64,000 nucleotides of DNA from Rothia nasimurium (GTDB lineage Bacteria; Actinomycetota; Actinomycetes; Actinomycetales; Micrococcaceae), in assembly GCF_928381705.1 (NCBI RefSeq), contig NZ_CAKMSR010000007.1, positions 92,051 through 156,050 of the forward strand. The letters are read 5' to 3'. This document shows positions 14,314 to 23,655 of the stretch, piece by piece (positions within the stretch are counted from its first letter, which is position 1; each line of letters opens with the position of its first letter). Position numbers and translations under genes: made by a program. The notes beneath the pieces are model-generated. The model did not search any database and was not told where the DNA came from. It was given only the letters and a program-made list of their open reading frames with translations.

Positions 14314-17091
14314 TTAGCGCTGACGGCGGCGCAGCGTCAGGACGCCCGCTGTCAGGGCTGCGAGTCCAGCTAGGCCAAGACCGACCACCTGGGCACCGGT
14401 GGAGGCAAGCACCCCGCCACTTGCAGCAGGCTGGCTACCTGCAGGCTGGGCGGCAGGCTGGAAGCCCTGCTGGGTTCCGGCACCACCGTTCGGGGTATCC
14501 ACCTGGACGCCGGGGGTCGCGGACTGGCTTGCCCCTGCAGTAGCGCCGGGGGTGGGAGCAGGCTGGCTGCTGGCGCTAGGAGCGGGGGTCGACTGGGGCG
14601 CAAAGACGGGCAGGCTGCTGGGGTCGGCACTCGGCACAGGGCTGGGCTGACTGGTCGGCTCGACGCTGGGTTCAACAGTCGGTTCGACACTAGGTTCTAC
14701 AGTCGGCTCAGGGCTGGGGGCATTCTCAGCTACAGCCAGGCAGTCGTCAATCGCCGCGCCGCCTACAGCAAAGACCGCACGCTGGGTCTCGCTGCGGGCC
14801 GTGGTTCCATTGGGCAGCGGGGCGCTGTAGTAGACTTCGAAGCCGTAGACGCCGGGAGTGGTAAAGACCCAGTTAGCGTGGGCGTGGGTGGCGAAGTCAA
14901 TGTCGATGGTGGTGTCCTTGGCTGTGCCACCGGCGTGCAGGGTGACAGCACCGGCGAAGTCCTGCTCGTAGACGCCGTAACTAGCGCCTTCGGGTACTTC
15001 AACCGGCACAAGGTGCAAGGTGGCAGGCCCGGCAAGCTGGGCGTAGTCAACGTCCTGGGTGTTCCAGCCGGGCCAGAGAATACCGGCCTGCTGGGTCTGC
15101 GGCAGGCCGTAGAACTCGCTACCGGCATCGCCCAGGAAGTCCAGCTCGGGGGCCATCATCTGCTCCTGGCGGGCAAAGCGGGTGTTATCGCCCAGACCCA
15201 GCACCACGTCATTGAGAGATCGCTCAGCAGCTTCACGGGTGACAGCCCCGGTCTCGTCCTTCAGCGCCAGCTTCAGCGCCCCGCCTGCCAGGGAGGCCTT
15301 GATATCGACGTGCCCGTCGGTGAGCAGGTAGCGACCTTCAAGCTCAGGAGCCTTGCACTGGCGGGCATCGGGCAGGGGCTGGGCGGGGGTGGAAGGGCTG
15401 GTGGTAGGCTCAGGCTGAACCGGGGCGGACGGACTCGGGGCCGGAGTGCTGGGTGAAGGAGCAGGTGAGCTGGGCTCAGGGCTGGGCGCAGGCTGGCTAG
15501 GAGCTACCACGGGGTCGGTGAGTGTAAGGGAGCCGCTGGAGCTATATTCCTGGCCGGGCACATAGTCGCTGGTGACAGTGTGCCGGTCGGTGCGGGCGTC
15601 CATGTCGGGGTGGGGGGTGATATTGAAGATGGCATGGTAGCCCTTGAGCCAGCTGGCTGCGCTCAGGTAGCAGCTAGCGACCCCGTTGTCGATGTGGGCA
15701 TAGCAGTTGGCGGCGCCCGAGGCGTCCTCGGCCCGGCGGAACATACCGCCTGAAACGTAGCCGCGCACGGTGGGGTCGGCAAATTTAATCTGTACCAGGT
15801 TGTACCCCTCATGGTCTGAGGGTTTGATGGTGACGGTGTAGTCGCCGCTGGTCAGGGCGTGGTGGCCGGTGGGGAGCACGGTGTTGCCGGGGTCAGCGGT
15901 GGGGGCGGGCCAGCGTCCTTCACCCGCATCTGAGCGCACGGACGCGCTCCCCCCGGGTGCGTAGGTCAGGGCGGGGGTGACCCACTTGGCGGCCTTGGCA
16001 CCGGAAGCCGCCGCGGCGCCATCCGGAATAAAGACGCCCTGAATCTGAGAATCTAGGGAACCCAGCATTTCTGACCAGGTGGCCTTACCGTTTTCAACAC
16101 GCACGTCGGTGAGGAAGTAGCCCTGGTTGTAGAGAGTCAGGGTGCCCGAGACGTCGGTGCGCCCGGCATCGAAGGTGATGTCGGTGAGGGAGTCGTCGCC
16201 GTCCTTTTCAGGGTTCGCCTTGGGAGCCAGGGTCAGACTGTAGTTTTCCCTGGTGAGGGCGGTAGTCAGGGCCCTGTTGTAGGCATCAATCAGGGGTGCC
16301 TCAGTTGCAACACCAGCGCCGTCTGCCGGGCGATTTCCGCCCACCTGCCAGACGGCGGTGGTGGGCTTAGATTCGATGGTTTGACCGTCAAGACCGCGGG
16401 CGACGGTGCGGTAGGTGACCTCGTAGCGGCCAGGGCGAGAGAAGGTGGTGAAGTTGTGGGTGTGGGCGCCGGGGGTGAGCACGGCCGACTGGAAATCGGG
16501 GTCGGTGGAGCTGAGCATGCGGCGCACGTCGTTGGGGAAGTAGTTGGAGCGGTAGGTGAACATCTCCATGACGCCGGGGCCGTTGACGTTCAACAGGTCG
16601 AGGGTAAAGGTGCCGTCGCGGAAGTTTTCAACGGGGATGTTGGTGTCTGCCCCGAAGCCAATCCAGGCCGGGTTGTGGTTGCCGTAGGGCAGGGAGGGGG
16701 CCATGTAGAGCTTGTCGCCGGGCCTGCCCAGGAAGCTAGCATTGGGCGAATCGGGCACGGTGAAGATGTACTGGTTTTTGGCTTCAGCGCGGGCGGAGTA
16801 ACCCTTGCCCAGCCAGAGAACCGACTGGTCAAAGGGCACGAGGGCGTCATTTTTGTCGCCGTGGGGCATCTTGCCGTAGAGGCTAAAGCCGTTGTTTTCC
16901 CAGACGGTTTGCGGGGCGTCGATATGGGCCTGGGTGCCCACGATTTTGCCGTCGTCGGGCCCGGCAGTGGCGGGCAGGGCTGAGCCGACCAGGGTGGCGA
17001 TGGCCAGGGCCGAGAGGGTTAGAGCGCGGTAAGGACGCCTGCGGGCAACTGGGCGCAGTGAGGGGGAGGACGCGGGTGCTTGGGTCTGCAT
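14314..17091 (-). CDS. Large LAXTG-anchored surface protein of the anchored-repeat ABC system
   Basis: This protein has about 925 residues. It has an Arg-rich signal peptide (RRRPYRALTLSALAIATLVG, cleaved near ALPATA) and a C-terminal sorting signal of LASTG near residue 894, a hydrophobic stretch and an RRRQR tail. LASTG fits the LAXTG motif of class E sortases. It carries two histidine-repeat modules: HTHNFTTFSRPGRYEV in the N-terminal part and THAHANWVFTTPGVYGFEV near the end, the latter preceded by GILWPGWNTQ. Proline/serine-rich linkers separate the domains. It fits the 'ABC transporter-associated wall protein' family (TIGR03773-like). The ATG at 17091 has AGAAAG upstream; a more distal ATG at 17139 lies too close to the regulatory box. 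It is divergent from the rest of the locus. Confidence 0.85.
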   Translation of the reverse strand: MQTQAPASSPSLRPVARRRPYRALTLSALAIATLVGSALPATAGPDDGKIVGTQAHIDAPQTVWENNGFSLYGKMPHGDKNDALVPFDQSVLWLGKGYSARAEAKNQYIFTVPDSPNASFLGRPGDKLYMAPSLPYGNHNPAWIGFGADTNIPVENFRDGTFTLDLLNVNGPGVMEMFTYRSNYFPNDVRRMLSSTDPDFQSAVLTPGAHTHNFTTFSRPGRYEVTYRTVARGLDGQTIESKPTTAVWQVGGNRPADGAGVATEAPLIDAYNRALTTALTRENYSLTLAPKANPEKDGDDSLTDITFDAGRTDVSGTLTLYNQGYFLTDVRVENGKATWSEMLGSLDSQIQGVFIPDGAAAASGAKAAKWVTPALTYAPGGSASVRSDAGEGRWPAPTADPGNTVLPTGHHALTSGDYTVTIKPSDHEGYNLVQIKFADPTVRGYVSGGMFRRAEDASGAANCYAHIDNGVASCYLSAASWLKGYHAIFNITPHPDMDARTDRHTVTSDYVPGQEYSSSGSLTLTDPVVAPSQPAPSPEPSSPAPSPSTPAPSPSAPVQPEPTTSPSTPAQPLPDARQCKAPELEGRYLLTDGHVDIKASLAGGALKLALKDETGAVTREAAERSLNDVVLGLGDNTRFARQEQMMAPELDFLGDAGSEFYGLPQTQQAGILWPGWNTQDVDYAQLAGPATLHLVPVEVPEGASYGVYEQDFAGAVTLHAGGTAKDTTIDIDFATHAHANWVFTTPGVYGFEVYYSAPLPNGTTARSETQRAVFAVGGAAIDDCLAVAENAPSPEPTVEPSVEPTVEPSVEPTSQPSPVPSADPSSLPVFAPQSTPAPSASSQPAPTPGATAGASQSATPGVQVDTPNGGAGTQQGFQPAAQPAGSQPAASGGVLASTGAQVVGLGLAGLAALTAGVLTLRRRQR

Positions 17092-17142
17092 TGCGGTCTT
17101 TCTAGTGTGTGCGGGGTGGGTGGCGAGAAGCTCACCCATAAG

Positions 17143-17171
17143 TTGAGAATGATTATCATTAAAGATATTCT
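17143..17171. promoter_or_regulatory. Zur/Fur-like box inside the divergent promoter
   Basis: AATGATTATCATT (17148-17160) is a perfect 13-bp palindrome like the core of mycobacterial Zur boxes and of Fur boxes. On the plus strand it fills the 17-base spacer between TTGAGA (17143-17148) and TATTCT (17166-17171), so binding would block transcription of the rightward operon and probably also the leftward surface gene. Confidence 0.75.
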
Positions 17172-17215
17172 ATGTGTCGAGAAAAGCCAAACAACACACA
17201 GCTAGAAAGCACACC

Positions 17216-19312
17216 ATGTACCAGTTCCCCCGCGCCCTCTCGGTCGCAGCCCTTTCCGTGGCCCTGCTTGCAGGCCCCCTAGCAGCCTCACCCGCAGTAG
17301 CCGAACAGGGCGGCCCCGCCCCTGCCGCCAGCCAGGCAGCCCCCACCGCGAGCCAAGAAGCCGCGGCGCGCACCGTTCTCGCCGTCGAGCACACCGACGC
17401 CCTAGCTATGGCTCTAACCAACGGGCAGCTAGAACTCTTCACCTACGCCGACCTGCCCGGCGCACCCCGCACCCGCCTTGACCCCGCCCAGACAGTCTTC
17501 AACCTGCAAGACCGTGCTGACACCAGGGTCAGCGTGCCCGCAGGGTTCGATTTTTTGGGTGCCGAGGGGTCAACCATCTGGCTGGCACCCCAGACCCAGG
17601 TAGCCGGGGTGCTCTGGCCCGGCTGGAATACCGAGGGGATCCACCCCGGTGAGTTAGCCGGCGACAAACTGACCCTAGAACTCGTAAAAACCAAGGCCCC
17701 CGAAGGCGGTGCGGTCGAGGTCTTCCAGTCCTCCCCCTTCGGCACCGAACGGGTCTTTAGCTCCCGCGAGAAACTGCCCGCCCTGCAACAGCCGGTTGGT
17801 TCCCACGTACACGCCAACTGGGCTTTCACCGCCACCGGAACCTACGAGCTCACCTTCCGCGCCAGCGCCACCCGGGCGGACGGCACCCCCGTCAGCACCG
17901 AGCAGACCTACACCTTTGTGGTAGGGCAGCTCCCCGCCGAACTGGGCGGCCCAACCGAGGCAACCCAGCCGACCGCCACCCCCTCCCCCAGCACGGCACC
18001 CGAGACACCTTCATCTACTAGCCCCAAACCCAGCGCACCCGCACCGGTAGAGACAACCGAAGCACCGGCGTCCGCACCGGCAGCACCAAGCTACGCTCCC
18101 TTCAACCCGGCACCGGCCCCCGGCGGTAGCCAGGAAAGCGCCAGCACCCAGACCAGCCAGCAGCATGCAGCCCCGGCGGCGGGAAGCAGCAACCAGGTTC
18201 ACCGAGCACCGACCGCCCAGAATCCAGCTCAGCAGCACCCCGCCCAGCAGCACTCAGCGGCAGGCGGTAGCGGGGGCGCCGCGCCCCAGCAGTGCCTGGT
18301 CACCGAGGAACTGGTCAAACCTGCCGAGCAGGCTCAGCAGGGTGAGGCAGGTACGGCTAACCGGGCGTCCGCGCGCACCCTGGACAAGCCCGCCTTCACC
18401 ATTCAAAAAGCCGTTAATACAAGCACCAGCAAGGCCACCAGCGGCCACTTTGATTTTGGTGCGGTCCTGAGCGGCGGTAACCTCTCAGCCCAGGTCAAGG
18501 ACGACCGCACCTCCCCTGCCACCTGGAAGCAGCCAGGTGCCCTCACTTTTGTGCTGGGTGACGGCGCAAAGACCACCATGCCCGGCGGCATGGACCATAT
18601 CGCCCCGGCGGGGGCCGAGGTCTACCTGATCGGGGCAACCCAGCAGGCCACCGTGCCCTGGGTCGGCTGGAACACACAGAACCCCGAACTGGTTGCCCAG
18701 GCCTCCGGCCCGGCCACCCTCACCCTGACCGATTTGCAGGGTCCGGGTAGGCTGTCGGTTTTCCTCTCGGGCAACTTTGGCTCAGCTGGAACCACCGTCT
18801 TCAACGGGGTAGGTGACTCCTTCTCGGTACCGCTCAATACTCACCAGCACGCCAACTGGGTCTTCACTGCCCCCGGTGCTTACTCTGCAACCCTCACCTG
18901 GACGGTGCCGCTCAAGAGCGGCGGGCAGGCAACAGCTAGCGGAACCTTGAATTTTGAGGTGGGCGATATGGCCCAGTCCCAACAGCAGACCCAGCAGCAG
19001 GACGCCGGTAGCGGCTCTAGCTCCAAGGCCCCCGCAGGTGGTGGGCAGGGCTCTGTCGATAGCGCCACCGGCCTGGTCACGCGACCCGACGGCTCCCAGG
19101 TGCGCATTGTGGGCAAGACCGCCGACGGGCGCGACTGCACCCTGAGCGAGGACGAACTCGCCAAGGCCCAGCAGGCCTCAGCCCGAGGCGAGCTGGCCTA
19201 CACCGGCACCTCATCGACTGGCACCCTCGCCGCAGCCGGTGGCCTGGCCCTGCTGGCCGGGGCGGGCGTCCTGCTCTTTGTTCGTCGTCGCTCTGCCCGC
19301 CGTGCAGCGTAA
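17216..19312 (+). CDS. LAXTG-anchored surface protein with two HxHxNW repeat modules
   Basis: This 698-residue protein has a signal peptide (AALSVALLAGPLAASPAVA) and two copies of the choice-of-anchor M/TIGR03769-type module. Each contains WPGWNT followed by a histidine block: SHVHANWAFTATGTYELTF and THQHANWVFTAPGAYSATL. A Pro/Ser/Gln-rich linker joins them. The C-terminus carries LAYTG near residue 659, a hydrophobic helix and RRRSARRAA. The ATG at 17216 follows AGAAAG; a GTG at 17174 is nearer the promoter and less likely. It is the first gene of the rightward operon. It probably captures metal, or a metal carrier, at the cell surface, but the ligand is not known. Confidence 0.85.
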   Translation: MYQFPRALSVAALSVALLAGPLAASPAVAEQGGPAPAASQAAPTASQEAAARTVLAVEHTDALAMALTNGQLELFTYADLPGAPRTRLDPAQTVFNLQDRADTRVSVPAGFDFLGAEGSTIWLAPQTQVAGVLWPGWNTEGIHPGELAGDKLTLELVKTKAPEGGAVEVFQSSPFGTERVFSSREKLPALQQPVGSHVHANWAFTATGTYELTFRASATRADGTPVSTEQTYTFVVGQLPAELGGPTEATQPTATPSPSTAPETPSSTSPKPSAPAPVETTEAPASAPAAPSYAPFNPAPAPGGSQESASTQTSQQHAAPAAGSSNQVHRAPTAQNPAQQHPAQQHSAAGGSGGAAPQQCLVTEELVKPAEQAQQGEAGTANRASARTLDKPAFTIQKAVNTSTSKATSGHFDFGAVLSGGNLSAQVKDDRTSPATWKQPGALTFVLGDGAKTTMPGGMDHIAPAGAEVYLIGATQQATVPWVGWNTQNPELVAQASGPATLTLTDLQGPGRLSVFLSGNFGSAGTTVFNGVGDSFSVPLNTHQHANWVFTAPGAYSATLTWTVPLKSGGQATASGTLNFEVGDMAQSQQQTQQQDAGSGSSSKAPAGGGQGSVDSATGLVTRPDGSQVRIVGKTADGRDCTLSEDELAKAQQASARGELAYTGTSSTGTLAAAGGLALLAGAGVLLFVRRRSARRAA

Positions 19313-20876
19313 CCGTTTTCGCCGCTTCGCCCCTCTCCTACTGACCGCTCTGCTGGCCCTCACCGGCTGTGGCGGTGCAGGGGAGCGGGGCCAGGAGGGC
19401 CTGCAGGTGGTAGCATCCACCCCCATTGTGGCCGACCTGGCCTCGGCCGTTGCCGGGGACAGGGCCCAGGTGACCTCGCTGGTTCCCGCCGGGGCTGACC
19501 CCCACACCTACGAGCCCTCCCTGCGCGACGTTCGCGACGTAGCCTACGCCGATGTAGCCTTCACCAACGGCCTGCTGCTAGAACAGCAGAAGCTGGTGCG
19601 CACGGTCGACGCCAACCTGCCTGAGGGGGCGCTCTCGGTGGCGGTTGCCGAAGAGATTGAGAGCTACGGAGGCAGCCTGATTCCGATTGTTGAGGACGCC
19701 TCCCTCGACTCCATCTGGCTGGGCCTGCGCACCTCTGGCGCCCCGCGCGATGCCGACCTGGGTCGTGACGCCTCGGTCACATTCAGGGCCACTGCTGCCA
19801 GCGGGCCGGGCCAGCTCGCCGCCTTTATTACCGGAACCTTCGGGTCGGTTGAGAAGGTAGCGGACTCCGGCGCGGACGGCGGCACACAGGCGGGAAACCT
19901 GGGGGAAACCTCCCTACCCCTTCAGGCCCATACCCATCTTTCATGGGCATATACCCAGCCGGGCATATACTCCCTGGAGCTTGAAGCCCAGGCCCGCGGC
20001 GCTGACGGCGCGGCCCTGGACGGCCTCACCGACGTCCGCCCAACCACCGTGCACTTTGCCGTCGGCGTCTCCCCCGACGCCCAGGCACGCGCCCTACAGG
20101 AGGCCACCGGCCAGCCCGTCACCGTCCTCGATGCCGGGCATGCCGACCTCACCGCCCAGCTCGACACCGGCCGCCTGGTGATTCGCACCGATTCCGACGG
20201 GCAGGTCACCGAGCACGACCCCGCCAGCACCGTCATTGCGGTACCCTCCCGCACCCTGCAGGAACTCCCTACCGGGCCCCAGTACCGCTTCCTCGGCAAG
20301 CCCGGCGACCAGGTCTACCTGCTGGCCCAGGCGGTGCTGGGCAAGCACGTCCACGGCGAAATCGACCCCCACATCTGGCACTCGGTACCCAACGCCATGG
20401 CCGCAGCCCAGCTCATACGCGACACCCTCACCGCCGCCGACCCCGCCGGGGCCGCCACCTACCGGGCCAACACCGAAGCCCTGCTCACCGAACTGGCAGA
20501 CACCGACCGGGAACTCCACCGCATCTACGGCCAGCTCCCCGACGCTGCTAAGAACCTGGTCACCACCCACGACGGTTACCGCTACCTCGCCTCAACCTAC
20601 GGGCTCACCGTCGCCGGCTACGTCTCCCCCGGCGCGGGCGTAGAACCCAGCATCCAGCAGCGCGAGCGCCTGCGCCGCACCATCGACGACCTAGCCGTAC
20701 CCGCCCTCTACACCGAGCGCGGGTCAATGAACAGGACGCCGGTGCTCCAACAGGTAGGCAAGGAGGCCGGGGTGCGGGTCTGCGAACTCTACTCCGACTC
20801 CCTCGATGCAGATGCCCCCAGGTACTCCCAAATGATGCTGGCCAACGCGCAGGCCATTACCGACTGTTCCACCTAA
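19302..20876 (+). CDS. Metal-binding lipoprotein of the anchored-repeat ABC transporter, with inserted repeat domain
   Basis: This is a 524-residue ZnuA/PsaA-type (cluster A-I) solute-binding protein. A lipobox (LLALTGC) places the lipidated cysteine near residue 22. Likely metal ligands are the His of DPHTYEPS (about 66), the His of DPHIWHS (about 354), the His of TTHDGYRYLA (about 421) and an acidic residue in ELYSDSLDAD (about 496). Between the first two, around residues 115-340, sits an inserted repeat domain with AHTHLSWAYTQPGIYSLEL and a partial AGHADLTAQLDTG module. This makes it nearly twice normal length and matches the TIGR03772 style. The preferred GTG at 19302 overlaps the upstream stop. 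An ATG at 19239 would lie inside the previous gene. Confidence 0.85.
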   Translation: MQRNRFRRFAPLLLTALLALTGCGGAGERGQEGLQVVASTPIVADLASAVAGDRAQVTSLVPAGADPHTYEPSLRDVRDVAYADVAFTNGLLLEQQKLVRTVDANLPEGALSVAVAEEIESYGGSLIPIVEDASLDSIWLGLRTSGAPRDADLGRDASVTFRATAASGPGQLAAFITGTFGSVEKVADSGADGGTQAGNLGETSLPLQAHTHLSWAYTQPGIYSLELEAQARGADGAALDGLTDVRPTTVHFAVGVSPDAQARALQEATGQPVTVLDAGHADLTAQLDTGRLVIRTDSDGQVTEHDPASTVIAVPSRTLQELPTGPQYRFLGKPGDQVYLLAQAVLGKHVHGEIDPHIWHSVPNAMAAAQLIRDTLTAADPAGAATYRANTEALLTELADTDRELHRIYGQLPDAAKNLVTTHDGYRYLASTYGLTVAGYVSPGAGVEPSIQQRERLRRTIDDLAVPALYTERGSMNRTPVLQQVGKEAGVRVCELYSDSLDADAPRYSQMMLANAQAITDCST

Positions 20877-20889
20877 CCCAAGGATTTCC

Positions 20890-21930
20890 ATGAAAATCTC
20901 TCCCCGATTCACTACCGCCCTGGCCCTGGCAGCCCTGCTGGTGCCGGCGTCCGCGCTGACCCCCGCAGCCTACGCGGCCGAAGAGAACAAGAGCGCCGAA
21001 GAGCGCGCCCTGGAACAGACCCTCTCGCCCGACGAGCCGGTCGTCAGCGGCCAGCACGAGATTGCTGCCGGGCACGTTGATATGGGCCCGGCCTTCGTTG
21101 AGGGCTCCTGGGAGCTCATGTTCCGCGACGATTCAACTGCCGAGCCGGTCTGGCGCGACCCTGCCGACGTGGTGCTGCGCGGCGATGACACCGCCATGAT
21201 GGCCGTACCCGATGACCCCCGCTACTCCTTTGTGCAGGCCTCCCCCGGGGAGCAGGTCTACGTGATTCCGCAGACCGAGCTGGCCGGGGTGGTCTGGCCC
21301 GGCTGGAACACCCAGAACCCCCAGGTGGTGGAGCGCCTGGGTCGCGGCGTCACCTTCACCCTTGAGGCGGTAGAGGGCCCCGGCGGGTTCTCCATGTACC
21401 TGGAAAACGGCACCTTCGGGGCGCCGGAAGTGCTGTGGACCTCCGACAGCACCGACCCCCAGGACATCTTCGTTGAACCCAACGTGCACACCCACGCCAA
21501 CTGGGTCTTCACCGCCCCCGGCGCCTACTACCTGACCGTGCGCGCCCACGCTGAACTGGCCGACGGCACCGTCGTCAGCGACACCGCCCGCCTGCTCTTC
21601 GCCGTCGGCTCGACCGTGAGTAACGAGCAGGTCTTTGCCGGGGCGGACGCCCTCGGTGCGGTTGACGAGGGCAGCTCAGGGGGCGAGAGCCAGGGGGAAG
21701 ACCAGGACGCGAGCGCCCAGGCGACCGAGGCAACCTCCACCGCTGCGGCAGCTGGCGATTCAAGCACCAGCAGTGAAGCAGAGAACAGCGACTCAACCCT
21801 ACCGATTGGCCTCATGGCCGGTGGTGGCGCGCTACTTCTGGCCCTCACCGTCGGTGGTGTTCTCCTAGCCCGTCGCTCCGCAGCCGCTAAGGCTGAAGCC
21901 TTCGAGCAGTCCACCGGGGGCCGCGCATGA
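20890..21930 (+). CDS. Membrane-anchored surface protein with one HxHxNW module
   Basis: This 346-residue secreted protein has a signal peptide (ALALAALLVPASALTPAAYA) and one complete repeat module running from AGHVDMGPAFVEGSWELMF through GVVWPGWNTQNPQ to VHTHANWVFTAPGAYYLTV. An acidic Ser/Glu linker leads to a C-terminal membrane helix (GLMAGGGALLLALTVGG). There is no LAXTG motif, so it is probably held by the membrane helix rather than by sortase. AAGGA precedes the ATG. It overlaps the ATPase gene by an ATGA. It probably hands metal from the wall proteins to the lipoprotein at 19302, which is inference. Confidence 0.83.
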   Translation: MKISPRFTTALALAALLVPASALTPAAYAAEENKSAEERALEQTLSPDEPVVSGQHEIAAGHVDMGPAFVEGSWELMFRDDSTAEPVWRDPADVVLRGDDTAMMAVPDDPRYSFVQASPGEQVYVIPQTELAGVVWPGWNTQNPQVVERLGRGVTFTLEAVEGPGGFSMYLENGTFGAPEVLWTSDSTDPQDIFVEPNVHTHANWVFTAPGAYYLTVRAHAELADGTVVSDTARLLFAVGSTVSNEQVFAGADALGAVDEGSSGGESQGEDQDASAQATEATSTAAAAGDSSTSSEAENSDSTLPIGLMAGGGALLLALTVGGVLLARRSAAAKAEAFEQSTGGRA

Positions 21931-22706
21931 CCACCACCTCACCTACCCTCACCCGAGAAACCGGTGCAGAGGCATCCGCCCCCACCGTCACCATCACCGA
22001 CCTACACGCAGGCTACCCGGGGCGGCCCGTCCTCACCAGCCTCAACCTAACCCTGCACCCCGGCGAATTCGTCGGGCTCATCGGGGCAAACGGCGCAGGC
22101 AAAACCACCCTGCTGCGCTCCCTGCTCGGGCTTGTGCCTACCAGTAAAGGGCGTATCGATATTCTCGATGAACCGCCCCTCAAAGCCCGCGCCCACATCG
22201 GCTACGTACCCCAAAAGCACCTCTTCCAGTGGGACTTCCCCATTACCGTTGAAAACGCCGTCATGAGCGGGCGCACCCGCGCCATCGGCTGGTTCCGCCG
22301 CCCCCGCCGCACCGACTGGCAGGCGGTCTACTCCGCCCTCGACAAGGCAGAGCTGACCGACCTCAAAGACCGCCCCGTGGGCGAACTCTCCGGCGGGCAA
22401 AAGCAGCGAGTCCTGCTGGCCCGCGCCCTGGCGTCCGCACCCAAGCTCCTGCTTCTCGACGAGCCCTTCACCGGCGTGGACGCCCCCACCCAGGACTCCC
22501 TCAACCGCCTCTACCGGGCACTAGCCGCCGAGGGGATGACCATTCTGATGTCCACCCACGACATGATCGCCGCCCGCACCTGGTGCACCCGCATCGTCGG
22601 GGTGCGCGGCCACCTCGCCGTGGACGCCCCCGCCCAGCAGCACAGCATCGAAGAACTCTACGCCTTCCTGCACGGCCAGCACGAAGGGTGTGAACGAGCC
22701 CTATGA
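21927..22706 (+). CDS. ATPase of the anchored-repeat metal ABC transporter
   Basis: This 259-residue ABC ATPase of the zinc/manganese (ZnuC/MntA) type has Walker A GANGAGKTTL near residue 53, the signature LSGGQKQRV, Walker B LLLLDEPFTG and the switch His in STHDM. The start overlaps the previous stop, and the stop overlaps the permease start (ATGA in both cases), so the last three genes are tightly coupled. Confidence 0.93.
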   Translation: MTTTSPTLTRETGAEASAPTVTITDLHAGYPGRPVLTSLNLTLHPGEFVGLIGANGAGKTTLLRSLLGLVPTSKGRIDILDEPPLKARAHIGYVPQKHLFQWDFPITVENAVMSGRTRAIGWFRRPRRTDWQAVYSALDKAELTDLKDRPVGELSGGQKQRVLLARALASAPKLLLLDEPFTGVDAPTQDSLNRLYRALAAEGMTILMSTHDMIAARTWCTRIVGVRGHLAVDAPAQQHSIEELYAFLHGQHEGCERAL

Positions 22707-23554
22707 TTACTCCCTACGAATTTATCCAAGACCTTTTCAACCCCAACCTGGCCTTCCTGGCGCGGGCGCTGGCGGCGGTCGTGATTGCCTCCCTGATTAC
22801 CGGGCTGGTGGGCTGCCATGTGGTCATGCGCGGCATGGTCTTCATCGGTGACGCTGTTGCCCACTCGGTCTTCCCCGGCCTGGCGGTGGCCTTTGTGGTT
22901 GGCGGGTCGCTGGTAGTGGGCGGCCTGGTGGCGGGCGTCATCACCGCTATTCTGGTGGCGATTTTTAGCCAGAACCAGAAGCTCAAAGAGGACTCGGTCA
23001 TCGGTATTTTCTTTGCCGGTTCCTTCGCCCTGGGTATCACCATCATTTCCCTGGCCCCGGGCTACTCGGGGTCGGTGCAGGATTTTTTGTTCGGTTCCAT
23101 CGTGGGTATTTCGGGGGCGGACGTCGCCCAGGCAGCGGCCATTGCTGCTGTGCTGGCACTTGTGCTGGGGCTCTTCCATAAAGAGATTGTGGCGGTATCA
23201 CTCGATAAGGAGAGCGCCAAAGCTGCGGGTCTGCCGGTGCTAGCCCTGGATATTTTGCTCTACGTGGTGGTTACCGTGTCTGTTGTGATCTCCCTTCAAA
23301 CCCTGGGCAATGTGCTGGTGTTGGCCCTGCTGGTGGTTCCGGCGGCGAGCGCCCGCCTACTCTGCTCTACTCTGGGGCGCATGATGGTCTTTGCACCGGC
23401 CTTCGGGGCGGTGACATCCACGGTGGGGCTTTACCTTTCCTGGGCCTTTAACCTGCCCACCGGCGGCGTCATCGTGCTGACCATGATTGCCGGGTTCCTG
23501 CTCTGCTGGGCGGCCCGCGGGCGGTTCCCCCTGAAAAGTGCAACTTCCCGTTAA
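22703..23554 (+). CDS. Permease of the anchored-repeat metal ABC transporter
   Basis: This 283-residue integral membrane protein of the ABC-3 (ZnuB/MntB) family has about eight helices, with GDAVAHSVFPGLAVAF near residues 50-65 and LQTLGNVLVLALLVVPAASARL in the second half, both characteristic of the family. It forms the membrane channel for the lipoprotein at 19302 and ATPase at 21927. The 3' end forms the left side of the operon terminator. Confidence 0.93.
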   Translation: MITPYEFIQDLFNPNLAFLARALAAVVIASLITGLVGCHVVMRGMVFIGDAVAHSVFPGLAVAFVVGGSLVVGGLVAGVITAILVAIFSQNQKLKEDSVIGIFFAGSFALGITIISLAPGYSGSVQDFLFGSIVGISGADVAQAAAIAAVLALVLGLFHKEIVAVSLDKESAKAAGLPVLALDILLYVVVTVSVVISLQTLGNVLVLALLVVPAASARLLCSTLGRMMVFAPAFGAVTSTVGLYLSWAFNLPTGGVIVLTMIAGFLLCWAARGRFPLKSATSR

Positions 23555-23584
23555 AAAGTGACAGGCATGTGCACTTTTCCGGGG
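23527..23584 (+). terminator. Terminator overlapping the end of the permease gene
   Basis: The sequence around 23527-23542 (CCCC...GAAAAGTGCA) pairs with 23570-23584 (TGCACTTTTC...GGGG). The T-run is within the stem. It is a diverged relative of the terminator at 14246-14290, so both ends of the metal locus carry the same AAAAGTGCA hairpin family. Confidence 0.6.
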
Positions 23585-23655
23585 GCATCTTTTGCAGGAG
23601 AGTTCGCCCTCTGCATAGCGAGTATGGTAAGTACTAGCCCCAAGCAGGAACCTGT

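Noticed and set aside
19239..19301. ATG start of the metal lipoprotein inside the previous gene
   Set aside because: It would put 21 extra residues before a clean lipoprotein signal. The GTG at 19302 gives a normal signal peptide.
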